From Bacillota bacterium (GTDB lineage Bacteria; Bacillota; Bacilli; Alicyclobacillales; SLC66): DNA of 37,223 nt. Within the stretch, counting starts at the first letter, position 1. Every line of letters starts with the position of its first letter. The stretch is taken from contig JAPNUJ010000020.1 in the NCBI GenBank assembly GCA_026627155.1, positions 349 to 37,571 on the forward strand, given 5' to 3'. The translations under genes and the position numbers were made by a program. Of this stretch, positions 23,327 to 30,519 are shown piece by piece. The notes under the pieces are model-generated. The model was not told the origin of the DNA, ran no database searches, and saw only the letters and a list, made by a program, of their open reading frames with translations.

Positions 23327-25117
23327 GTGGATATTTTTAGACGTCTGCGTAGGTTCTATGTGCCGTATCTGCGGTTTTTGGGCATGAGTCTCGCGGCGCT
23401 GGTGCTGACCACGGCGCTGGGGCTGGCGTATCCGTACCTGCTGAGCCTGATCATCAATCGGGTCGTTCTCGCGCATCAGTATGGACAGTTGCTTCTCTAC
23501 GTCAGTTTGATCCTCGTGGCTTCCTTGGTCAAGGGGGTATTCAACTTCCTGCAGCAGTACCTGGGGCAAGTGTTTGGGATCCACGCGGCCTATGACCTGC
23601 GCAACACGCTCTACAGGAAACTGGGCACCCAGGCCTTCTCTTACTATGACCGGGTGCACACTGGCGACTTGATGTCGAGACTGACAGCGGACCTCGATGC
23701 GTTCAGACAGTTTCTGGCGTTTGGGTTCAACGGGTTGGTCAACCTTGTGCTTCTGATCGTGTTTGGTTTGTCCTTGATGGTCTTCATGAATTGGGAACTC
23801 ACGATCGCCGTGCTCGTGCTAATGCCGGTACTCGCCTGGGTGGCCGTGCGCTTCGACGGTCAGTTGTGGCCCGCCTACAAAGAGGTGCGACGCTCGCTCG
23901 GCCGCTTGAACACCTCCGTGCAGGAAAACATCATGGGCGTGAGGACCGTGAAGTCGTTTGCCCGCGAAGGCTTTGAGCAGGAAAAGTTCGGCGGGCGAAA
24001 CGAGTCGTATTACACCGCCAACATCGTGACCGCAGCACTGTGGAAACGGTATTTTCCCTACATGGAACTGATCGGCAACATGGAAGTGGTCATCGTGCTG
24101 TTGGTCGGGGGTTACCTCGTCATTCGCGGGCAGATGAGCCTGGGGGACCTTGTCGCCTTCTTCAGCGTCGTATGGTATATCGTTGCGCCGATGTCCCAAC
24201 TCGGTTATCAATTGAACAACTGGACCCAGTCGCTGGCGGCAGGTGAGCGCCTGCTCGAGATTCTCGATGCGCCAAACCCGATCACCTCGCCTGAAGCAGG
24301 GCATAGCAGCGTGCTGCAGGGTCGGATCGAGTTTGCCGGCGTGGATCTGACGTATGAAGAGGCGCCGATTCTGCATGACATTCAGTTTGTGGCGGAACCG
24401 GGGCAGACGATCGCCCTGCTGGGTCTCACGGGCGCTGGCAAGACGAGTCTCGCCGGCCTGATCCCGCGCTTCTATGATGTCGCCAAAGGATCTGTCCGCG
24501 TGGACGGGGTCGATGTTCGGGAGTGGGACCTGCAGGCGCTGCGCCGACAAGTGGCCGTTGTGTTTCAGGAGTCTTTTCTGTTTTCGACGACAATCTTCGC
24601 CAATATCGCCTACGGGCACCCTGACGCCACGATGGAAGAGGTACGTCGTGCAGCACAGATGGCGGATGCAGCGGAGTTTATTGAGGACTTGCCTGCAGGT
24701 TACAGCACGCTGGTCGGCGAGCGCGGCATCGGCTTGTCAGGAGGCCAGAAGCAACGCATCGCGTTGGCGCGGGCGATTCTTGCGGATCCGCGAATCTTGA
24801 TTCTCGACGACGCCACAAGCGCGGTCGACATGGAGACGGAGTACGGGATCCAGCAGTCCTTGCAGCGGGTCATGAAAGGGCGAACGACGCTGATCATCGC
24901 CCACCGCATCTCTTCGCTGCGCCGTGCGGATCAGATCCTCGTACTGGACCGCGGACGCATCGTCCAGCGCGGTCGACACGCTGAGCTTCTGCGCGAATCC
25001 GGACTGTACCGGACGATCTATGACATGCAGTTTCGCGATCAGGGCCTGATGCCAGTGGGGCGTGGCGAAGGTTTTAGCGCTTTTGCGCAAGCCGCGAGCT
25101 CCGACGCCTTTAGCTAA
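23327..25117 (+). CDS. Heterodimeric ABC exporter half, degenerate-site subunit
   Basis: This half-transporter has about 596 residues. The GTG at 23327 follows GGAGGTG (23312-23318) at good spacing, so longer in-frame starts are rejected. Six membrane helices are followed by the ATPase domain: Walker A GLTGAGKTS (near 365), signature LSGGQ (near 470), Walker B ILILDDATSAVD with Asp in place of the catalytic Glu (near 495) and H-loop IIAHR (near 525). It is therefore the non-catalytic partner of the next gene. Exported substrates in this family include drugs, lipids and peptides. The divergent AraC gene may regulate it. Confidence 0.92.
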   Translation: MDIFRRLRRFYVPYLRFLGMSLAALVLTTALGLAYPYLLSLIINRVVLAHQYGQLLLYVSLILVASLVKGVFNFLQQYLGQVFGIHAAYDLRNTLYRKLGTQAFSYYDRVHTGDLMSRLTADLDAFRQFLAFGFNGLVNLVLLIVFGLSLMVFMNWELTIAVLVLMPVLAWVAVRFDGQLWPAYKEVRRSLGRLNTSVQENIMGVRTVKSFAREGFEQEKFGGRNESYYTANIVTAALWKRYFPYMELIGNMEVVIVLLVGGYLVIRGQMSLGDLVAFFSVVWYIVAPMSQLGYQLNNWTQSLAAGERLLEILDAPNPITSPEAGHSSVLQGRIEFAGVDLTYEEAPILHDIQFVAEPGQTIALLGLTGAGKTSLAGLIPRFYDVAKGSVRVDGVDVREWDLQALRRQVAVVFQESFLFSTTIFANIAYGHPDATMEEVRRAAQMADAAEFIEDLPAGYSTLVGERGIGLSGGQKQRIALARAILADPRILILDDATSAVDMETEYGIQQSLQRVMKGRTTLIIAHRISSLRRADQILVLDRGRIVQRGRHAELLRESGLYRTIYDMQFRDQGLMPVGRGEGFSAFAQAASSDAFS

Positions 25118-25233
25118 AGTCGCAACTCACGCAAAGCAAACGGCGAGTGCAGGGCTCAGGCAAAGCCGCCTGTCGGACCGCCGTCGGCCTTGCCCTGTAC
25201 GACATGTCTGACAAAAGAGGTTTGGGTGATTTC

Positions 25234-27063
25234 ATGAGTCAGGATTCTCACGCGGCGTTTCGGGCCGATCAGAGTGAGCTGCGCGCACCCTTTATCTATA
25301 AGGATGATGACGCGATCGACAAGCCCTTTCAGTGGGATCAGATGCGCCGACTGTTCGGTTACATGACGCTCTTTCCCAGACTGGCCTGGTTGTCGCTGGC
25401 CGCGACGATCGGTGGGATTGCGGTGGCGCTGATCGCTCCGTACGCACTCGGGGAGGCGATCAACGTCGCCATCAATGCCCACCACACGCGTACGTTGCTG
25501 GCGTACGCCGGTTTCCTTGGGACATTGTACGTTCTGAACTTCTTTGCTTCGCGACTGCGTATTCGCTACACCAATTGGCTGGGGCAAAGCGTGATTCAGC
25601 ACTTGCGCAAGCAGCTGTTCGGCCATGTGCAGGCGCTGTCGTTCGACTTCTTTGACAAGCGGCCGGCCGGGTCTGTCCTCGTCCGCATCATGAACGATGT
25701 CAACGCCTTGCAGGACCTGTTTACCAATGGCGTCATCAACAGTATCACGAACCTCTTCACGCTCGTCGGGATTATCGTGATCATGCTCAGTCTGAACTGG
25801 CGCCTGGCCCTGATTACGATGGTGATCGTGCCGATCATGCTGTTTCTCTCCACGAAGCTGCGCGAGATGATGCGTCGCAGTTGGCAGGTGGTGCGCGTGA
25901 GACTGTCTCGAATCAACGCTCATTTGAACGAGAGTATTCAGGGTGTGCGCGTGACGGAGGCCTACGTACGGCAGGGAGAGAACCAGGAGTTCTTTCAGGG
26001 GATGAATGCGGACTATCTTGACAAATTTCGACAGGCGGTCGGCCTCAACGCGGTCTTTGGCCCGGTGGTTGACTTCACAGGGGCGATCGGAAGCGCGCTG
26101 TTGTTCTGGTTTGGGGTGCACATGCTCGGCGCGGCAGGCGGACTGTCCGTCGGTGTCCTCGTTGCCTTCGCCAACTACACCGGGAACTTCTGGACGCCGA
26201 TCTCGCAGCTTGGGCAGGTGTACAATCAGCTGCTCGTGGCGATGGCTTCATCCGAGCGCATTTTCGAATACCTCGATACGGTGCCGAGTGTGTCGAGTGG
26301 AACGGGCTCGCCTGTGCTGCCGCGCATTGAGGGGCACGTGCGGTTTGATCATGTCGAGTTCGCCTATGACAACAAGAAAAAGGCGCTGGATGGGGTGTCG
26401 TTTGACGTCCCGGCCGGGCAGACGGTGGCGCTGGTGGGGCACACGGGCGCTGGCAAGAGTACCGTGATCAACCTGTTGGCCCGGTTCTATGAGCCGACAG
26501 GCGGTATCGTCGCCATTGACGGCCACGACATTTGCCAGATGGACTTGCATTCACTGAGATCGCAGGTCGGCGTGGTGCTGCAGGACACCTTTATCTTCTC
26601 CGGAACCATCATGGACAATATTCGCTACGGGCGGCCGGATGCGAGTGACGAAGAAGTGATGGCAGCGGCCCGTTCTGTCTACGCTGAGGAGTTCATCGAG
26701 CAACTGGAGCAGGGGTATGCCACCGAGGTGCGGGAACGTGGGAGTCGTCTGTCGATGGGGCAACGCCAGTTGATTTCGTTCGCGCGTGCGATTCTCGCCA
26801 ATCCTCGGATTCTCATTCTCGACGAGGCGACGGCGAGTATCGACACGCACACGGAACACCTGATCCAGCAAGGGTTGCTGGTGCTGTTGCAAGGACGGAC
26901 GTCGTTCGTCGTCGCGCATCGTCTGTCGACGATTCGCGAAGCGGACCAGATTCTCGTCTTTGCGGATGGGCGCATCGTCGAACGAGGGAACCACGGGTTG
27001 CTGATGGGAACCAAGGGTTACTATCAGCACTTGGTAGAGGCCCAGTACCGCTTTATGGCCTGA
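25234..27063 (+). CDS. Heterodimeric ABC exporter half, catalytic subunit
   Basis: This half-transporter has about 609 residues. It has an unusually long cytosolic N-terminal tail with acidic and basic residues before the first helix. The ATPase domain has Walker A GHTGAGKST (near 400), signature LSMGQ (near 505), Walker B ILILDEATASID with catalytic Glu (near 530) and H-loop VVAHR (near 560). The LSMGQ signature and full Walker B complement the degenerate partner upstream. The ATG at 25234 has GGGTGAT just upstream; the ATG at 25204 has no ribosome site. The 116-base gap to the partner gene contains a hairpin (CAGGGC 25150-25155 with GCCCTG 25192-25197), which might tune the ratio of the two subunits. 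Confidence 0.92.
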   Translation: MSQDSHAAFRADQSELRAPFIYKDDDAIDKPFQWDQMRRLFGYMTLFPRLAWLSLAATIGGIAVALIAPYALGEAINVAINAHHTRTLLAYAGFLGTLYVLNFFASRLRIRYTNWLGQSVIQHLRKQLFGHVQALSFDFFDKRPAGSVLVRIMNDVNALQDLFTNGVINSITNLFTLVGIIVIMLSLNWRLALITMVIVPIMLFLSTKLREMMRRSWQVVRVRLSRINAHLNESIQGVRVTEAYVRQGENQEFFQGMNADYLDKFRQAVGLNAVFGPVVDFTGAIGSALLFWFGVHMLGAAGGLSVGVLVAFANYTGNFWTPISQLGQVYNQLLVAMASSERIFEYLDTVPSVSSGTGSPVLPRIEGHVRFDHVEFAYDNKKKALDGVSFDVPAGQTVALVGHTGAGKSTVINLLARFYEPTGGIVAIDGHDICQMDLHSLRSQVGVVLQDTFIFSGTIMDNIRYGRPDASDEEVMAAARSVYAEEFIEQLEQGYATEVRERGSRLSMGQRQLISFARAILANPRILILDEATASIDTHTEHLIQQGLLVLLQGRTSFVVAHRLSTIREADQILVFADGRIVERGNHGLLMGTKGYYQHLVEAQYRFMA

Positions 27064-27079
27064 GTGAAGAGGCGAAAGA

Positions 27080-27120
27080 GCCCCGCGCGTTCGGTTCTGT
27101 TCCGGCGTTGCGGGGCCTTT
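27080..27120. terminator. Terminator between the ABC exporter and mtnD
   Basis: GCCCCGC (27080-27086) pairs with GCGGGGC (27110-27116), followed by CTTTG. It lies between two convergent genes and may serve the exporter transcript; the weak T run lowers certainty. Confidence 0.6.
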
Positions 27121-27149
27121 GCGCGGGGTGCGATCGCGTCTGCTACACG

Positions 27150-27695
27150 TTACAGGGCGGCGGCGAAGGATGGATCGGCAAACGGGTGAGCGACCCAGCC
27201 AGCCGGGTCGACGAAGAGGCGGACGGCGACCACTTGGCGTTCCTCGGTGAGCGTGAAAAAGTGCGGATTGTACTCCGGCACTGAAATCACGTCGCCTTTC
27301 GCAAGGCGGACATCGAAGTAGCCCGTGTCGCCTTGCCCCTTGATGATGAACGTCCCACTGCCAGCGGCGATGGCTCGGACTTCGTCCTCGGTGTGCGTGT
27401 GAACTTGCTCAAACTTTTTGAGCAATTCGTCGATTCCGGGCGTCGAAGCGGACAAGGCGATCAAATCCCACTTGACGTAGCCGCGCGACGAGGCGAGGCG
27501 ATCGATCATGGGTGCGAGACTGGAAAGGATGGTCTCTTTATCGCCGTCCGACAAGTCGAACCTGTCTTGCAAGTGGGCTGGGATGGTGGATACGTCCCAG
27601 TGTTCATAGTAAATCTCTTGGGCGCTCAGAAAATCCCGCACGGCAGTCTCGTCGGTGATCTCGGTGCCGCTGTTGCGAACTTTGATGGTGGCCAT
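27150..27695 (-). CDS. mtnD: Acireductone dioxygenase (ARD)
   Basis: This 181-residue cupin metalloenzyme oxidises the acireductone of the methionine salvage pathway to 2-keto-4-methylthiobutyrate and formate when it carries iron; the nickel form makes an off-pathway product. The metal ligands are visible: H99, H101 and E105 in VHTHTEDEVRAI, and H145 in PEYNPHFF. The start at 27695 (MATIKVRN) follows GGGAGAG; an upstream in-frame start adds 11 residues without support. The gene lies upstream of mtnWXB but on the opposite strand, so it has its own promoter. In B. subtilis mtnD is reported separately from, but close to, the other mtn genes, so this order may be lineage-specific. Confidence 0.95.
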   Translation of the reverse strand: MATIKVRNSGTEITDETAVRDFLSAQEIYYEHWDVSTIPAHLQDRFDLSDGDKETILSSLAPMIDRLASSRGYVKWDLIALSASTPGIDELLKKFEQVHTHTEDEVRAIAAGSGTFIIKGQGDTGYFDVRLAKGDVISVPEYNPHFFTLTEERQVVAVRLFVDPAGWVAHPFADPSFAAAL

Positions 27696-27978
27696 ACGGA
27701 ACTCTCTCCCTCTTGTTTGGGCACGCAAGCGCCGTCTCTCTTTCTTTTCTATAGTAGGATAGGTTGACGGGAAAGTCCATCGTTTCTTTGTGGGACCCGG
27801 ACACCCTCCGGATGCGGTCGGCCGCTTGGGTCCTGGTTTTCATGAAGGGTTCTTTCGTCTCGGGCTTTGCGACTATGCTATCATCAATGCCAGACACGTC
27901 GGTCAAGCCGATCGGCGCTCGAGTCGTTCATTCAAACATGGAGGCGTGGTTCTCATCGAGACGGGTCAGGAATGGATC
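27696..27978. promoter_or_regulatory. Divergent region between mtnD and mtnW
   Basis: A minus-strand promoter for mtnD is likely: TGGACT (27774-27779) and TACTAT (27751-27756) with a 17-base spacer, about 50 bases before the start codon. The plus-strand promoter for mtnW is unclear; TATGCT (27875-27880) or TATCAT (27880-27885) might be its -10. I see no S-box/SAM riboswitch core on either strand, although methionine genes of Bacillota often carry one. No gene is supported in this stretch. Confidence 0.45.
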
Positions 27979-29175
27979 ATGGCGACGTATCGCGTGCGCG
28001 AAGACAGGGCGTTGCTGAAGAAGCGAGCGGAATCGATCGCGATCGGGTTGACCGTTGGCTCCTGGACGGAGATGGCGGTGACCCGGCGTGCCGAGGTCAA
28101 GCGGCACGCCGGCATCGTGGCTGATATCCGCGTCGTTGAAGACGGGGCAAAGAATGAGGTCATCGCCGAACTGTCGATCGCTTATCCAGCCGCCAACTTG
28201 ACAGCGACCGCGGCGGCCCTGTTGACGACGGTCTTTGGCAAATTGTCCATGGACGGCGAGATCCGCTTGGTGGATCTGACGCTGCCGAACGCGTGGGCCC
28301 GCCAGTTTGGCGGACCGAGGTTTGGCGTGACGGGGTTGCGCGAGCGCACGGGCGTGCGGCAACGGCCACTGCTAATGAGTATTTTCAAGGCCTGTGTTGG
28401 GCTCGATCTGGCTGAGCTGACGGCGGCCTATCGTGATCAGGCCTTGTCTGGGGCCGATCTGATCAAAGATGACGAGATCTTTTTTAGTGAAGAGTATGCG
28501 ACGCCAGAGCAGCGGGCTGCAGCCTACGCCGAGGCGGGCCGGCAGGTCTACGAGACCACCGGACACCACGCACGTTATGCGGTGAATCTGACGGGCCCGG
28601 TCGGCGCGCTGCGGGAGCGAGCCCTGCGCTTACGCGAGGCGGGCGCAGATGCCCTGCTCTTTAACGTCTTTGCGTATGGGCTGGACGTGCTGAACGAGTT
28701 GGCGCAAGACCCGGATGTCGCCCTTCCGATTCTGGCGCATCCGGCCGTGGCGGGCGCGCTGTATGGATCAGCCACGCATGGCATCGCGGCGAGTCTTCTG
28801 CTGGGCCAGTTGGTCAGGCTGTGCGGCGCGGACGTTGCGATCTATCCTTCGCCTTATGGCTCCGTGACGCTGGACAAACCGGAAGGGGAACGCTTGCGTC
28901 GCTATCTTTCCGTGGATAACGGCCTGAAACGCGTCATGCCAGCGCCGTCCGCAGGCATTCACCCCGGTCTCGTTCCGCAGATTGTGAGCGATGCAGGCCT
29001 AGACGTGATCCTCAACGCAGGTGGGGGCATTCACGGCCATCCGTCTGGCCCGATCGCCGGTGGACAGGCGTTTCGGGCCGCGATTGCGGCCGTGATGGAG
29101 GGCGAGGATCTGGCAGTGGCGTGCCAACGATCAGAACCACTGAGTCAGGCGCTGGACCACTGGGGGAAGACCTGA
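27979..29175 (+). CDS. mtnW: 2,3-diketo-5-methylthiopentyl-1-phosphate enolase (RuBisCO-like protein)
   Basis: This 398-residue type IV RuBisCO-like protein closely follows B. subtilis MtnW. Conserved segments include AIGLTVGSWT, LLTTVFGKLSMDGEI, RPLLMSIFKACVGLDL, the carbamylated-Lys motif LIKDDEIFF, GADALLFNVFAYGLDV, PSPYGSVTL, PSAGIHPGLVPQ and NAGGGIHGHPSGP. The enzyme tautomerises the diketone product of MtnB in methionine salvage. The ATG at 27979 follows CAGGAATGG. The frame is open for 63 codons upstream, but that extension has no homology that I recognise. The stop shares a base with the mtnX start (TGATG), so the pair is translationally coupled. Confidence 0.95.
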   Translation: MATYRVREDRALLKKRAESIAIGLTVGSWTEMAVTRRAEVKRHAGIVADIRVVEDGAKNEVIAELSIAYPAANLTATAAALLTTVFGKLSMDGEIRLVDLTLPNAWARQFGGPRFGVTGLRERTGVRQRPLLMSIFKACVGLDLAELTAAYRDQALSGADLIKDDEIFFSEEYATPEQRAAAYAEAGRQVYETTGHHARYAVNLTGPVGALRERALRLREAGADALLFNVFAYGLDVLNELAQDPDVALPILAHPAVAGALYGSATHGIAASLLLGQLVRLCGADVAIYPSPYGSVTLDKPEGERLRRYLSVDNGLKRVMPAPSAGIHPGLVPQIVSDAGLDVILNAGGGIHGHPSGPIAGGQAFRAAIAAVMEGEDLAVACQRSEPLSQALDHWGKT

Positions 29176-29864
29176 TGAACGACTCAGTGGCCTCGCCGAC
29201 CATGGGCCTGTTCTGTGATTTCGATGGAACCATTGCAAGCGCAGATATGATTGCCGCCATCATGACGGAGTTCGCCCCACAACCATCCGGGCCGATCATC
29301 AGCGCCATTGTCGCAGGCACCATCGATATCCAGCAGGGTGTGCAACAACTGTTTGGGCTTCTGCCTTCGTCGGCCTTCCGGGCCGTGAGGGAGTTCGCGT
29401 TGGCGCGGGTTGTGTTGAGACCCGGCTTCCCGCGTTTCGTGGCCTTGTGTCGTGAGCGCGGCTGGCGTCTGGTCGTCGTCAGTGGCGGTTTCGACTTCTT
29501 TGTGGAGCCGGCGCTTGCCCCGTTTCGGGATAATTTGACCATCCACTGCAATTCGCTTGACTTGTCTGGGCCGATGATGCGCGTCGTCTGGAACGTTCCA
29601 TGCGATGCAAAGTGCGTAGGCGGCTGCGGCCTGTGCAAACCGTCGGTGATGCGGTTGTATCAAGGGCTGGTGGAGACGCGGATTGTGATCGGCGATGGAG
29701 TGACGGATCAACGGGCAGCGCAACAGGCGGATTTTGTGTTTGCTCGCGACCGCCTGCTCGGCTTATGCGAGGAGGCGAACGTTCCACACATGGGATTTGA
29801 CACGTTTGATGACATTTCAGACGAACTGGAGAGACGTTATGGGGAGGCACGGACGGATGACTGA
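29175..29864 (+). CDS. mtnX: 2-hydroxy-3-keto-5-methylthiopentenyl-1-phosphate phosphatase
   Basis: This 229-residue HAD phosphatase follows MtnW in the pathway and removes phosphate to give the acireductone used by MtnD. The nucleophile motif is DFDGTI (15-20), motif II lies in VVVSGG, and motif III/IV are CKPSV and GDGVTD. The Cys-rich stretch CDAKCVGGCGLCK is a typical feature of MtnX proteins. The start ATG overlaps the mtnW stop. The 3' end overlaps the mtnB start by eight bases. Confidence 0.93.
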   Translation: MNDSVASPTMGLFCDFDGTIASADMIAAIMTEFAPQPSGPIISAIVAGTIDIQQGVQQLFGLLPSSAFRAVREFALARVVLRPGFPRFVALCRERGWRLVVVSGGFDFFVEPALAPFRDNLTIHCNSLDLSGPMMRVVWNVPCDAKCVGGCGLCKPSVMRLYQGLVETRIVIGDGVTDQRAAQQADFVFARDRLLGLCEEANVPHMGFDTFDDISDELERRYGEARTDD

Positions 29865-30519
29865 GACGGGGGAAGGTGTACAGCCAGTGGTAGCCTGGGC
29901 GGTCGCGGAGAGCCTTTGCCAGATTGCCCAGACGCTTGCGCAACGGGGTTGGCTCCCAGCCACCAGTGGCAACCTCTCGGTGACCTTGGGAGAGCGTGGT
30001 GGCCCATTTGCCATTACGCGAAGCGGTGCTGACAAGCAGCGGCTGCAGTCAAGTGATCTCGTCGTGGCGGGGGAAAGAGGTCGGCTCCTGACCTCCGCCG
30101 TGCCTGGCCAACGTCCGTCGGCGGAGGCGAACGTGCATGCCGGCTTGTATCAGCGACTCGCTTGCGGAGCGATCCTTCACGTTCATACCGTGTCCAACAA
30201 CCTGTGCTCGGACTTGTACTTTTCCGCAGGGGCGATGACCGTGACGGAGCACGAGTTGTTGAAGGCATTGGGACACTGGGAGCCACAGGCGGTCCTGAAC
30301 ATTCCGATCGTGGAGAACTGGCATGATCTCGAACAACTGGCCGAGGCAGTGGTGTTGGCTGCACAGCCGGACGTGCCGGGCGTGTTGGTGCGAAACCACG
30401 GCATCTACGTCTGGGGTGAGGATGCGGACACAGCCCTGAAGCATCTAGAGGCGTTCGAGTTTTTGTTCTCGTATCACGTGATGCGCCGCCTTCTCACGGT
30501 TCAAGGTGCAGGGGTGTGA
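29857..30519 (+). CDS. mtnB: Methylthioribulose-1-phosphate dehydratase
   Basis: This 220-residue class II aldolase-fold enzyme dehydrates 5-methylthioribulose 1-phosphate to the diketone substrate of MtnW. Zinc ligands are visible in ILHVHTVSNN (H108, H110) and RNHGIYVWG (H181), and the family motif SGNLSVTL lies near residue 38. The ATG at 29857 has GGGGAGG (29841-29847) nine bases upstream and is preferred over the ATG at 29839. The preceding step enzymes, methylthioribose kinase (MtnK) and isomerase (MtnA), are not in this window. The 3' end overlaps the convergent helD gene by 19 bases. Confidence 0.93.
   Translation: MTETGEGVQPVVAWAVAESLCQIAQTLAQRGWLPATSGNLSVTLGERGGPFAITRSGADKQRLQSSDLVVAGERGRLLTSAVPGQRPSAEANVHAGLYQRLACGAILHVHTVSNNLCSDLYFSAGAMTVTEHELLKALGHWEPQAVLNIPIVENWHDLEQLAEAVVLAAQPDVPGVLVRNHGIYVWGEDADTALKHLEAFEFLFSYHVMRRLLTVQGAGV

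Noticed and set aside
27790..27978. 63-codon upstream extension of mtnW
   Set aside because: It covers the divergent promoter region and has no resemblance to MtnW; the ATG at 27979 fits the family start.
27696..27978. SAM (S-box) riboswitch upstream of mtnD or mtnW
   Set aside because: I looked for the conserved S-box core on both strands and did not see it.
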